Shown piece by piece: positions 12,405 through 22,973 of a stretch of DNA of 64,000 nt. The DNA lies in the NCBI GenBank assembly GCA_001661515.1, contig LUVW01000024.1:375532-439531 (forward strand), read 5' to 3'. How positions within the stretch are numbered: position 1 is the stretch's first letter; each line of letters starts with the position of its first letter. The translations under genes and the position numbers were made by a program. The notes beneath the pieces are model-generated. The model saw only the letters and a list, made by a program, of their open reading frames with translations, was not told where the DNA came from and did not search any database. The stretch comes from Capniomyces stellatus (lineage: Eukaryota; Kickxellomycota; Harpellomycetes; Harpellales; Legeriomycetaceae).

Positions 12405-12789
12405 TATCCCGCACGTTTTTATTTTTATTTTTTATCCCCTACTCTAATTTAATTTCATCCCAGTTGTCATAGAATCCCACTTTTATTTATATTTATATTT
12501 ATTTTTATTTTTATTTATAAATTATTTATTAATCTTGTGATAAACCCGTAATAATATTACACTAAAACATTACTCTATCCATCCCCCCGACACCCAACTC
12601 TCTTTCAAAATATTTAAAACGTACTATAAAACTAAATAGTCCTTTTTACTGCCCAGACTCTGCTGCCAATTTTCTGTTGTAATATTCCCTAACTCTTATC
12701 TCCATACCCTTCATAAAGCTTTTTAGAATAGGTAGCTTTAATAGCAATTTGTTCATTTAAACTCACTTCATTTAAAAAGGGGACCTGCC
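12405..12789. other. Convergent 3' intergenic region, no gene seen
   Basis: AT-rich DNA with TTTATTTA-type runs between the 3' end of the P450-like gene and the 3' end of the decayed protease homologue. It probably holds the terminators of both. Confidence 0.5.
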
Positions 12790-13655
12790 TCCCCTGTCAC
12801 TTTAACACGGTATTGATCAAGCATCTCCTCTAATTCCTTTCTGACCACAATTCCTTTCTGACCACAGAACCAGGTAAATCGGCCAAACCATTCAATGTAA
12901 AGTCCATATAATCCGAATCACCAACACTCATGCCTCCTCTCGGCTCATTTATTTTAGCCAATATTTACGTCTTTCCTCTTTACATCACGATCGATTCTCA
13001 CTTTTGCCCCTCCCTCCAAATATGGCAATACCAGCAACCAAAACTTCTTAAATACGGTATCTCTCCAACCGATACTTTGTCAACCATTTTCTTTTATATC
13101 CACTTTCAAGTTTTCCAAGNTGTAAATATATCTTTAGGTTCAAGCTTTTTTTTTATTATTGAAATGTTTTGGTTCAAGTTTTACTTCTTTCAAAATCCAG
13201 TTCAAATGATCTCTCAACTTTGTTTCAATGTTTAAATTTTCTGAAAGTCTTGGATCACTTTTCAATTTTATCTTTCTATATTTGTCAATAACCATTAGAT
13301 AGCCATTATACAAAACCAACCCAGTCAATGTACCATTGTATTCAGGCAAGCATAGTGACCCTCCCAGATCCCCGCTATGTACTTTTCCATCACCTTGTAT
13401 CAAAAACAACGCACTGTGGAGCAAGTATCCCTTACATTCAACACATTTTAAGACACCGCCTCTATTCACAAGGCCCACATATGCCGCCTTCACCAGACTT
13501 CCTGAGGGTAGAGTTTTGTTGTCTTAAATCATCCTCACCCAGCAATTAACTTTGTGTGAAATATTAACTCCATTGTTTCAAATCTTGGCATAATCCATCA
13601 TAGTTTGTGAAGTTCCACAATATCAAATCTTATCAACGCGATATCGTATAAACAC
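12790..13655 (-). pseudogene. Decayed tandem copy of the trypsin-fold secreted protein
   Basis: Read leftward, this block follows the intact neighbour (13798-15483) but is broken. The segment 13655-13494 encodes recognisable pieces ('YDIALIRFD', then a shifted frame with 'DNKTLP') interrupted by stops and frameshifts; the intact gene has 'YDTALVRVD' and 'DNTTLP'. An open stretch 13493-13140 matches 'GDLGG', 'LRDHLNWIL' and 'KLEPK', then hits a stop. A second 'KLEPKDIFT'-like piece follows at about 13140-13115, then a TWK fragment. A helical segment at about 12980-12790 is broken by a 17-bp tandem duplication (unit AATTCCTTTCTGACCAC on the plus strand, 12833-12866) that shifts frame. A single undetermined base lies at 13120. 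Signal peptide and N-terminal half are absent. Like the intact copy, it has GDLGG rather than GDSGG. Confidence 0.82.
12833..12866. repeat. 17-bp perfect tandem duplication
   Basis: AATTCCTTTCTGACCAC occurs twice head to tail. Because 17 is not a multiple of 3, it breaks the minus-strand reading frame. Removing one copy would leave one continuous frame on either side, so this is a likely inactivating lesion in the pseudogene. Confidence 0.85.
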
Positions 13656-13797
13656 GATGGAGACTAAAAAAATATTGTATGGATAATGTCATTTATCTTT
13701 ATTTTTTAGCAAAATGAAATAGTAAAAACATCAAAAAGTAAAAAACCAGTAAATAAAAAAACGCCAAGTAGAAACGCGATTTAAATAAAAACAATCA

Positions 13798-15483
13798 CTA
13801 GACTGAGTTTATCTGTTCCTGCGCGTATTCAACTGCTAGTTTAGCTTTAAGGGCCTTGGACAACACCTTTGAGTAGTTGTCCAATCGCGATTCAATTTCC
13901 AGCGAAACATCTTCAAGTTCGGCGCTTTCATAATCTTGGAAAGTGTTCACAATATCGTTAAACATCGAGTTTACACCTTTTACAGATTCTAAATGCAAAT
14001 CATTCTCCAGCTCAAGAAATTCTTTCTCAAGCAAATCTGAAGAAATGTGCGATTCAGACTTCAACTCTTCCAGCCTTTCCTTGATGTGCTCTAACTCAGA
14101 GCCAACTTTGTATTGCATAAAAATTTGCGTGGCATCTGTTGCAGAATTCCTTATTCTGCTCAAACCATTTTCTATATCTAAACGCTGTACTAGATAATCC
14201 AGCGATCTGTAATAATATTCTCTCATTTGATCTTGTATTACTTTACCCGCACCCAATCTCTCGTCGCTGCTTCTTTTTCCATCTTCAATAATGCTTTGCC
14301 TTATTTTTTGTTCAAAATCACGTATTTCCTTATTAAGTTCTTCCTTCATGCCGAAATAATCTTTGGTGTACTCATCAATCAATTTCTTTTTTTGTTCATT
14401 CAAAATTTTGTTTGCAAAGTTTGTACTTTCTACCAAAAAGCTTTTATTGATATTTTCAGTCAATTTTTCTTTAGCTACGACAGCTTTGATTTTACCAAGC
14501 TCTTCCAACGATGCAGCATCCTCCAAGTCCTTGGCTACCTTCCACGTGTCATAGTCATCCGGGTGTGTAAGAATATCTTTTGGCTCAAGTTTTGTGTTTT
14601 CCAAAATCCAGTCCAAATAGTCTCGCAATCTTGTGACTACGTCAACATGTCGGAAATCTTCTGACATATTATCGAGCCTGGCCTTTTTAAACTCTTCAGT
14701 GATGTTCTCTTTTCTTCCATACGAAATCGACCCAATCAACGCATTACCATGATTAGGCAAGTAAAGTGGCCCTCCCAAATCCCCATAAATCTTTGTCTCA
14801 TCTCCCTTATTGTAGTAAAACATTGCACCGTGAGGCATGTGCCTCTTTATCTCAAAGTACTTTAAAACATCGTCTCTATCCAAAAGGCTCACATCTGTTG
14901 CCTTCAGCTCTTTTTCCGGAAGCGTGGTGTTATCCTTATGCGTCCTCACCCACCCAGCAACACGAGTCTTATCCTGAAAATCAACTCCACCATTGTAGAT
15001 CTTGGCATAATTTATTCCAAGATTCTGGAAGTCTACATCATCAACTCTTACTAGCGCAGTATCGTACCCATACAATGCAACATCGTACTTTGGGTGCACT
15101 ATAGTTTTATTTGCTATAAAATTTTTCCCTCCTCTCACAAAGCTATACTTTGAGTTGGCCGATATCTCAACCTTCAACTCATCCTCGCTATATTTATGCC
15201 TGTTTAGACAAGTTGCAGATGTGAGAATGTAGTTCTTTGAAATTACCGATCCTCCACATCGCTTTTTGGTAGCACCTTCATACCCTTTTACTGAAATGTG
15301 GAGAGAAACAATGTATGGCAACTCTTCTAACCCGATATAATCTTCATTTACGGCTCTTTTGCTTCTGTCTAGCGTATCCCCTGCATTACCTCCTTGAGTC
15401 ACTGGATCTAAATCTGAAATCCAGGCTCCTGAAACTGATGCCAATGAGAAACTGACTAGAATACCGACTGTGCTGATCTTCAT
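13798..15483 (-). CDS. Secreted trypsin-fold (S1A) protein lacking catalytic His and Ser, with coiled-coil tail
   Basis: Intronless, 561 aa. A signal peptide covers residues 1-20 ('MKISTVGILVSFSLASVSGA'), and a dibasic SKR at 41-43 could mark propeptide removal. The S1 domain runs from about 44 to 310 ('PYIVSLHI' near 56, 'RCGGSVIS' near 76). The catalytic positions can be read directly. The TAAHC block is 'TSATC' (88-92), with Thr91 for His57. The Asp102 position is kept in 'YDTAL' (Asp141). GDSGGP is 'GDLGGP' (234-239), with Leu236 for Ser195. The family fold is therefore present while proteolysis should be lost. After 'LRDYLDWIL' the C-terminal 240 residues are charged and helical with heptad-like spacing, which is unusual for S1 proteins. 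It is probably a binding or scaffolding secreted protein. A decayed paralogue lies 140 bp downstream, and a TATA-like element sits 124 bp upstream. Confidence 0.9.
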   Translation of the reverse strand: MKISTVGILVSFSLASVSGAWISDLDPVTQGGNAGDTLDRSKRAVNEDYIGLEELPYIVSLHISVKGYEGATKKRCGGSVISKNYILTSATCLNRHKYSEDELKVEISANSKYSFVRGGKNFIANKTIVHPKYDVALYGYDTALVRVDDVDFQNLGINYAKIYNGGVDFQDKTRVAGWVRTHKDNTTLPEKELKATDVSLLDRDDVLKYFEIKRHMPHGAMFYYNKGDETKIYGDLGGPLYLPNHGNALIGSISYGRKENITEEFKKARLDNMSEDFRHVDVVTRLRDYLDWILENTKLEPKDILTHPDDYDTWKVAKDLEDAASLEELGKIKAVVAKEKLTENINKSFLVESTNFANKILNEQKKKLIDEYTKDYFGMKEELNKEIRDFEQKIRQSIIEDGKRSSDERLGAGKVIQDQMREYYYRSLDYLVQRLDIENGLSRIRNSATDATQIFMQYKVGSELEHIKERLEELKSESHISSDLLEKEFLELENDLHLESVKGVNSMFNDIVNTFQDYESAELEDVSLEIESRLDNYSKVLSKALKAKLAVEYAQEQINSV

Positions 15484-16673
15484 GTTTGATAATACTGGTT
15501 TGCTGTTTTCTGTTTGCTGTTTGCTGTTTGATTTTAGTTGTTTGCTGATATTACTACTTGAAAACGACTTGCTGATGAGAAAATAAAAATAGTGCTTTTC
15601 ACTCGGTATTTATACAAATAGACCACGGACCAAAATTACAAGAATCAGACCCAACTCGGTTCTCATTTTCATTTTCGTTTCATTTTCATTTTGGGTTTAA
15701 GTTTAGACTTTTTACTATTGTAAACTTGGTTCTTAATTTAAACTATAAACACACACTACTCTTGTTTTTGTGTTCTTTTAGTATAAACACACACTTTGGT
15801 AAATACACTCTTATCTTCACTTCTAAATATCATGTTATACTTTGCAATCCTGTATAAGCAGTTTAATGAAACCATACATGTTGTTGTGAGGATGTTGGTT
15901 GGAGTGAAATCACATCATCGGATGTGGTGTATACCTGATTCTGTTCTCTCTAGAATCATTTCCTACTTTACTAGTACTCAATTTGAAGTTTAGCCGTTCA
16001 GCTCACCAATAGGCGGTGGTTTAAACATTGTTATGCTTCTTTGTATCTAGCCGTGGTTTTCTGTTTTTCTGTCTGTTTCATGTTATGTTGGACTATTTCA
16101 AGTTGAATCGGTCTGATTTCCACAATCTTCTCATGTTTCTAATCAACAATACTTTAGCATTATAGAATCGGCGTGGTTGTAAATGGCGCAGTACATCATT
16201 ATTTACTTTCAACACTTTACACACTACTGATCAATAAACATAAACGCAAGATTTTGGCAAACAAACTTTGCATTACTACATTAATTTTCAAGTATCTAAA
16301 CTCAGAATCTGTCTACTCTATCTTTTTTCAACCTGCAACATCTTACACCTTTGTTCAATGTACCGAATGTTCTGTCTTTGGCTTATCAAATACATTTCAG
16401 CCAATTGGTGTTATAAAGTGTTATCTGAAACAACTTTATGCAAGCTTGTTGGTACAATCTCAAGCGAAACAAGTTGTAACGCCAGTGTTTTGTAAACTGG
16501 CAGCAAATGAGTGGTTTATAACGCTAAAAGCGCATGTTTAGCTTTATTTTAATAGTTGCAAGTTTGGTACAAACAATAAAGTATAAACTATACAAATTAA
16601 AAGTGATACAAAGAAAAAACAATAGTAGTTAGCCCCACCAATTGATGATGAGTTTGTCTTGGTCCACACCTTT
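15484..16673. other. Intergenic region, promoter of the protease homologue
   Basis: It lies between the protease-homologue start and the EIPR1 3' end (both minus). The 5'-UTR side has imperfect TTTGCTG repeats (about 15500-15547). ORFs of 65 and 122 codons on the plus strand have no supporting feature. Otherwise I see nothing. Confidence 0.55.
15607..15614 (-). promoter_or_regulatory. TATA-like box for the protease homologue
   Basis: TATAAATA on the minus strand, 124 bp upstream of the ATG at 15483. Position and sequence fit a fungal TATA element; this is inference from sequence only. Confidence 0.45.
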
Positions 16674-18684
16674 TCACATTCTTTCAAGCAGTATTCTATT
16701 CTTCTCTTGTTGGGGGACTTTGTTAATTACAAACCGGCCATCAACAGACAAACTGCCAAAGACCCAGGGGTTAGTGAGTGACCAATGGACGCTGTGCACA
16801 GAAGAGTCATGAGTATCGTAGCGCATAACAATGCCATCGCTGCCACTGTCCTCAACACCCACACCGCTTCGGGCTCTGTCCTTTCTGTGTCTAGCATGGT
16901 GCCTACTCTTGCCTTTTCTACTAAAGGATCTTTGACTCAGTTCGTTATGACTAGCCAGCGACTCGTTGTAGCCGTTTTCGTAGCCAAAACTCTCCATTTC
17001 GTCGCCAAACGCGTCGTCATCGTCGTCGTCCTCTTCAGTAGCCCTGTCATCATTGGCACTGTTTAGAATCTCCTCGCTGTCAAACTCGCTAGACCCACTA
17101 AACCCCAATTCGCGACTCGAGCAAACACTGTTCAAGCCATACAGATTTACAATCCCGTCGCTTCCACTGCTCACCACCAATTGGTCAAAATTATTGTTGC
17201 TTTCTATTCCGTATATCCAGTGCGAGTGTCCGTTGCTCACTTTTGCTATTTCGCCATGGCCCAGCTTTCTTGTGTCGTACACCAACACATCACCGCATTT
17301 CCCTCCTACAATTATCTGCTCGTCAATATACCTGTTGTTTGTCATCACTATCTTATCCTCCATATTGCAACTGCTCTTCTCGTTTACTGATATTCTATAC
17401 GCCACTTGATTTTTGCTACTGTTTGCCACCCGTTTATCCACTCCTATTACCTCGTTTCCCCTCGCCAAGTTGACTCTGTTTCCTGTGTTATCGTAGCCAG
17501 CATCACTAAACGCCCTTCCGCACAGACCCCTGTTGCTGCAAACCCGCGTGCTTTTATCCTCACTGAAGTCCAAATCCAGCAAATGCTATAATATTCAGCA
17601 CCCATTCCATCACTTCTGCTATTAACTCTATCTGGATTAAACCATCAATTCCAAAAACTTATAATCTTACCTTAGCCCCCTGCGCTCCAAAGTCCCAAAT
17701 ACCAACTTTGTGTTCTCGCAGCACCAGAATGTCTCGATCTCCGCTTTCGCCTTTATTACACACCACCCTATTCAGTACATTTATTCGTTCAGTCAACACA
17801 TACATCCCCTTTCTACTTTTTTTTATCTCCCGATTTCTATCAGGTTTAATTACGCCGCCAGCTTTGCTCTTTCCCTGCATCACTCAGCCAACCAACCAAC
17901 CAACCAATAATATACATAATACAACTTATTACTTTTTAACTGTCCCATCTATTCCCTCTCCGCTAAATTCGTAAACCCGCCTCATTTCCTCTTTATTTCC
18001 GTATTTCTGTCCCTCTACATTCCTGCTTCTACTCTTCTCTTTAATTCTGTCCCCTCGTTGCTCGCTATAAGAATCATTGTACTCAGCCTCTGCTTCCTGT
18101 TCAGTCTCAATCAAGGCATTCTCCTCGTACTCGTAATATGACAATCCCCTAGTCCAGACATTCCGCGTGTCTTTAGTCATTACATGGACATTTTTACCAA
18201 AATTTCAGTTAGTTTTTCTCCCTTTTTCCTCTCAGTTCTATTTTCCCTTTTTTTATTACTTTTGCATTATCTAAATCCACAATATCAAAATGCTAATATC
18301 TCCATTCGTGTCCTTACTTTTTGAATGAACTGTGAACACGCCCCTTTCTTTCCAAGGATTGCTTTCAATATCCCATATTTCTTCAAAATGATTAAAAATC
18401 CTCGACTGTATTTCCAACCCATCAATATCCTCAACCGTCAGTAAATGCACCTATAGTCATTATCGACATTTCCAATATTCTTTTTAAATCAAACACTAAA
18501 CTTCCAACTTGTTTTTAAAAGCCCACTTCCTCTTACTCAGTCCGCAAATTCTACTCACTTCATTGCTCGCGTTTAGCCCAATAGTCCCAACTATAAACTG
18601 GCACTTGTCCTCATCGCACATTACCGACTTCATGCTTCGGGCCTGTTTGTTTGTCCCGTAAACATTTGAATGCTCTCTATCCAT
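16674..18684 (-). CDS. EIPR1/TSSC1-like WD40 protein (EARP/GARP-interacting)
   Basis: Exons are 18684-18502, 18450-18318, 18170-17941, 17874-17671 and 17585-16674, giving 553 aa; human EIPR1 is 387. EIPR1 binds the GARP/EARP tethering complexes and supports endosome-to-Golgi or recycling traffic. Landmarks in family order: 'NVYG..KQAR' at the very N-terminus, 'FIVGTIGL', 'EEIWDI', 'GIWDFGA', 'GHSHWIYGI', and near the C-terminus 'DSSVHSVHWS' and 'PWVFGSLSVDGRFVIN', which closely match the last EIPR1 repeat. Extra length comes from an acidic Asp-run loop and a basic loop. The start is the ATG of 'MDREHSNVYG'; an in-frame open stretch upstream (to 18963) has no ATG. The junction after 17941 (donor GTTAAA) is the least certain, and the first intron is only 51 nt with donor GTTTAG. 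The exons sum to a multiple of 3. Confidence 0.82.
17888..17908. repeat. (CCAA)n microsatellite in EIPR1 intron
   Basis: About five CCAA units on the plus strand (TTGG on the coding strand), just upstream of the presumed TGATGCAG acceptor. Confidence 0.8.
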
Positions 18685-19212
18685 TTCTTCTTTATTTGCA
18701 CCAATGCTTCTACTAACCGTCGATCCCTTCTTTTCAGGCTCCCAAAAATCGTTTATTCGTTTAATTTTAAAGCCAAAGTTCGGCCAAGTTAAACAAGAAA
18801 CAATGCAGAGTTTATTACCTGACGCAAAATAATTTATATCGACAAAAGCATCTCCAAAAACAATTGAAAAAAACAACGAGGATTTTACGACTCCTTTAAT
18901 CAAATCCAACACAACTCGAATAAATAATAGTGCTGATTCAACAAACCAAAATTTAAACCACAAATAGTAGTTTCTGGGATATACTTAGTTACTATCCTAT
19001 CCAAATACTCGTAAGTACGTCTATGCTGAACCAGATTGTAGAGCCATAGTAACGACGTTGTTTTTTTTTATTGATATTTGTTTGAAATCGACAAAGCATG
19101 TGTATTTAATTAGCAGCAGAAACAAACACAGAAACAAATACAAATACAAAATCAGAAACAGAAACAGAAACTGCTACAATAATAGTGGTAATAAAAAAAA
19201 GGGTCGCCGGTT
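18685..19212. other. Intergenic between EIPR1 start and eIF4E 3' end
   Basis: Promoter region of the EIPR1-like gene and 3' end of eIF4E (same strand). It includes an AAACAAATACAAA-type low-complexity stretch (about 19118-19172). No additional gene is supported. Confidence 0.55.
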
Positions 19213-20272
19213 CTATAGTCGGATATTCATACTCTCTTCTGTTTCTGGTGTCTCCTGATGTACTTGGAACTCGGCAATTTCGTCGTTCAGTCCCAACATT
19301 TCTTTAAACTGCTTTCTGTAAACAAAAACAATACAAAGCAAAACGAAACAATAAGGTTTCAAAGTTAGTTTAGTTCTTACGCATTTGAAATTTCGCTAAT
19401 TTGATACCATAGCAACAGCAGCCGCAAAATTCGTTTTAAAAGTATCCAGCGCAACGTTTTCTTATTTGCTTGGGGGCCATACCCCGCTCTTACCCTATTT
19501 CTACACATCGCTCCCGGTCCGAGTAGGACTGAATCCACATTCCTATCCTAAAGCTAGACTTTCTATTCGAAAACACCAGCCCGCATATATCTTCGCCGTG
19601 AATATACGTGTTTCCAATCACCGCCAATATCTAACAGTTACACACCCCATTTATTATAATTCAGATTTTCAAACAATATAATCTAACCCAAAAAAAAGCT
19701 CCACTCATTAAAACTATACAAAAGACGTTCCGAGATGCACTTACCAGCCTAATCCAAATATCGTTAATCTCGTCGGCCTTGTTTCTCGCAAAGCTATATG
19801 TCCATTTTCCGCCACTTTCATTTCTTTCATCTTCCCACATTGGCTTTATGTTATCCTTGAACAAATGGAAATTCGAGCCATATGGAATCTCGTTCGCCAA
19901 TGCCATGCTATCTGTAACTCTACCAAAAATAGGAAATTAGAAAACCATTAAAAGATTGTTTTTTTTCCTTTCCTTTTCTTTTCTTGCTGTTGGTTACATT
20001 TCCTGCTCCCCCACTAACCTTCATGAGAAATTCTATTACTACAATTTAAAAAGCATGTTTATACGAGCCATTATACTTTAATATTATAAATCCACTAACC
20101 CCCAAAACTCCTCCACTGTATCAAAAGTCGCCAAAACCTTCAGATTCTTTGACCAAGTTTGCTGGCTTGTCTTTTTATTGGGATTGTCATACCATAAGGT
20201 CCATTCATGCTGTAATGGATGTATTTTGGCAAGTTCGGGATCGGGCCTTTGTTCTATATGTAAACTTGACAT
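19213..20272 (-). CDS. CDC33: Eukaryotic translation initiation factor 4E (mRNA cap-binding)
   Basis: Four exons, 20272-20100, 19919-19745, 19630-19494 and 19315-19213, encode 195 aa (yeast eIF4E is 213). The protein binds the m7G cap and, as part of eIF4F with eIF4G, recruits mRNA to the ribosome. Conserved features: 'HPLQHEWTLWYDNP' (18-31), cap-stacking Trp40 and Trp86 ('PMWED', with Glu87 for guanine recognition), and Trp57 in 'TVEEFWG' for the eIF4G/4E-BP dorsal face. 'GGKWTYSF' near 95 and 'IGKQFKEMLGL' near the C-terminus are also typical. Introns are 180, 114 and 178 bp; the first uses a GTTAGT donor, the others GTAAGT or GTAAGA. The ATG chosen gives 'MSSLHIEQ'; upstream in-frame extension lacks an ATG. 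Exons sum to 588 nt. Confidence 0.96.
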
Positions 20273-21362
20273 TTCCCGCTTTTCTATCCTTTGTTTCGTT
20301 TTCAATTCTATTTATACTTGTTTTTTTTAACTACTATTACACTATTATTCTTCCTTAAAATAAGCGGCACGAACGAACATTTAATGCTTGTTTTTTAATC
20401 CAGGATATAAAGTCTATATTTAACTGCCAATATCTCTGTCTACACTTTTATTTTCGACCTTCTTGTCTTTTATTTATTTTCTCTGAATTTGAAAACACTC
20501 GACTAGTCACAACCGAATTGAATAAGGGAAAAGAAAGTGAAAATATTTTTTATCAACTCGAGCTTTACCCTTTAAAAAAAATCATTTTATTCTGTCCTAC
20601 TTGATGTCACTCCAGCAAATTTGAAAACAATAAAAAAACAAAATAAAATAAGGTTCTAGAACAGTAGTGAAAAAAAAAAAAGCTTGTCGGAGTTTAAACT
20701 CCTCACTGTTTGCTCCAAAATGCCTGTACCAAACTTTAATTCTATTTTTATTGGAGTACCATACTTTAATTGGTACTATTTACCAAATCATGCCTATTTT
20801 CGGTATACCTTAGTCAAGATCGTACGTAAAAGTAACACAGAAAGAAAGAATAAATAAACAAAGGAGTCTATTTACAAGCTGGAGTAACGCGGTTTGGTTG
20901 CGAAATAGAGGCATACTGTTGTTTTGAATAGTAGTGATTCTTGCAACTTGGTGGATAATCCATGAAAAATATACCAGACGACAGTGCCTCTATTTTTAAG
21001 ATGGCAGCAATAAAAAAATAGAGCCGAAGCTATAATTGCTAGAACAGGAGGTCTAAAGGCAACTCGAATTTTCTGTTGTGTTTGGTATTAGTGTACTTTA
21101 CTACCAACAATACGAGCTACGCAAGTAGTGATATGCATTGGTTTGTGGCAGCACCTAGTTTTGTGTTTTATCGCTTGGGTAGCTTGGTTTTTTGGTATAA
21201 AAAGGGTTATACAAAACAGAAAGTTGGTCAGATGATTCAATACCCACTTTAACATATTTATCGCAAGTGTCTTTTCGGAATTGGATAAACACACATATAT
21301 ATAATTGAAGCATAACAGTCTAAATTGAAATATAAAGAATATTTAGTAGAAACAGTATAGCA
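20273..21362. other. Divergent promoter region between eIF4E and GH72 gene
   Basis: About 1.1 kb of AT-rich DNA with no coding exon that I can support. It must carry the promoters of both flanking genes. Confidence 0.55.
21196..21203 (+). promoter_or_regulatory. TATA-like box for GH72 gene
   Basis: TATAAAAA, 160 bp upstream of the ATG at 21363, preceded by a GC-richer patch. A fungal TATA element is likely from position and sequence. Confidence 0.45.
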
Positions 21363-22763
21363 ATGAGAGCGACTAGAAACTTACTATGCATAATCCTGAA
21401 CTCATCGCTAGTTTTATCACTGGATAAACTGGTGATAAAAGGTTCCAAGTTTTTTAACTCTGTTACGGGGGAGCAGTTCTACTTCAAGGGCGTGACCTAC
21501 CAACCCAGAACAGGAGAAAACAAGCAGAGAGCCGACCCACTTTCAGACAAGCTTGGATGTAAACGCGATGTTGAGGCATTTAAAGAGCTGGGGATCAACT
21601 CAATCAGAGTCTACGAGACCGACTTCAATCTGAACCACGACTACTGCATGGATCTTCTCGAAAAAGCCGGAATATACGTGATGCTTGACGTTCCAACATC
21701 AGGCAGATCGATAAACAGGGTTCAGCCATCCTGGGATGCCGAGCTTCTTAAACATTTCCAGCTAAAAGTACAGGCATTTGCCAACTACAAAAACGTGGCT
21801 GCGTTCCTAATCGGAAACGAAATAATAAATAGCGACGACACAGTCAAGTCGGCACCCTTTATAAAAACCTCGCTGAAGGATATCAAAAAGTACATGAAGG
21901 AGAACAACATAAACATTCCGATTGGGTACGCAGACTTTGACGACGACCGGATCACGCGCTCAATCGTCCAATACTTCAACTGCAGCGAGGATCCAATGGA
22001 AAGAATAGATTTCTATGGAATCAACACCTACAGATGGTGCGGAAACGCCGACTTTAAAACTTCGGGGTACGACGCAATGGCACGGAGGTTTCTGACTTAC
22101 AACATCCCAGTACTGCTAACCGAGTTTGGATGCAACACGATTCTGCCAAGAACATTTAAAGACATAGCCTCGCTGCTTGGCAACGACATGAACAGTGTGT
22201 TCTCGGGAGGCTTGGTGTACGAGTACAGCCAAGAAGTCAACGGGTATGGGTTGGTAAATGTAGAGTTTGGCAGCACCGATGTACAAAAGCTGCCCGACTT
22301 TGACAACCTGAAAGCCGCGTACAAAACTGGGTTGCCAAGCGGAGTAAAAATGGGCTCTTACAACACACAAAAGTCATACTCAAGCTGCCCACAGATCAAC
22401 GAACATTGGCATGTGGCTAGAAGCTTGGACAAGCAAACACAAATAGACAAATGCGACTGCATGTTGAAAAGCCTGAAATGCCGATTGGAACCTGTATTTG
22501 ACGAGCATAACAAGACGCAGGTGACCTCGGTGTTAGCTAAAATTGACAGCTCTTGCAAAGATGCTGGCTGTATACACGAGGGCTTAAAAAGTATGATATT
22601 TGCCTATAGCGGATTTAGCTCGTGCAACGCTACGGTTAAATACTCGATGGCGCTCAATGAGTACTATGTTAGAAACAACGAAACTGAAGGGCAGTGTTTT
22701 GTGGAAAAAGTGAGAACCATGCTGAATGACGAAGCGTATAATGGTATTGAGGAATGCAACTGA
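21363..22763 (+). CDS. GH72 beta-1,3-glucanosyltransferase (Gas/Gel family) with CBM43, no GPI tail
   Basis: Intronless, 466 aa. It should cleave and re-ligate beta-1,3-glucan chains at the cell wall. A signal peptide covers roughly residues 1-20. The GH72 domain follows (about 22-330), with 'FYFKGVTYQP' near 39, 'AAFLIGNE' giving acid/base Glu153 and 'LLTEFGCN' giving nucleophile Glu254. Also typical are 'YRWCGNA' and 'GLVYEYSQEVNGYGLV'. The C-terminal Cys-rich part (about 367-466, starting 'SSCPQI' and containing 'CDCMLKSLKC') is a CBM43/X8 module, so this is the GH72+ subfamily. Most Gas/Gel proteins end with a Ser-rich linker and a hydrophobic GPI-attachment signal; this one stops at '..GIEECN' with neither. 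It is probably released or held non-covalently. No downstream exon that would add an anchor is visible within 200 bp. Confidence 0.95.
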   Translation: MRATRNLLCIILNSSLVLSLDKLVIKGSKFFNSVTGEQFYFKGVTYQPRTGENKQRADPLSDKLGCKRDVEAFKELGINSIRVYETDFNLNHDYCMDLLEKAGIYVMLDVPTSGRSINRVQPSWDAELLKHFQLKVQAFANYKNVAAFLIGNEIINSDDTVKSAPFIKTSLKDIKKYMKENNINIPIGYADFDDDRITRSIVQYFNCSEDPMERIDFYGINTYRWCGNADFKTSGYDAMARRFLTYNIPVLLTEFGCNTILPRTFKDIASLLGNDMNSVFSGGLVYEYSQEVNGYGLVNVEFGSTDVQKLPDFDNLKAAYKTGLPSGVKMGSYNTQKSYSSCPQINEHWHVARSLDKQTQIDKCDCMLKSLKCRLEPVFDEHNKTQVTSVLAKIDSSCKDAGCIHEGLKSMIFAYSGFSSCNATVKYSMALNEYYVRNNETEGQCFVEKVRTMLNDEAYNGIEECN

Positions 22764-22973
22764 ACTTAATAGAGGAGTTGTTTTTTTGTTTTGTTTGTTT
22801 TTTTGCCTCGACTTGATTAATTACGACTTGAATTTGGTGTTGGGAGGGGAGGGTGTGTGTGTGTACAGTGTTTTGTAAGTGGGATCATTCTTTATGTTTA
22901 TAAAATTAAAGTAAAAGGTTGAATTTAATAAAAAAAGAAAAGAAAAATTTCAATAAAGAAAAAAAAAAGAAAA

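Noticed and set aside
16173..16541. 122-codon plus-strand ORF in the EIPR1-protease spacer
   Set aside because: No motif, no splice context, AT-driven composition; considered chance.
18685..18963. 93-codon in-frame open extension upstream of the EIPR1-like start
   Set aside because: It contains no ATG, and EIPR1 orthologues begin just before the 'VYG' block, matching the chosen start.
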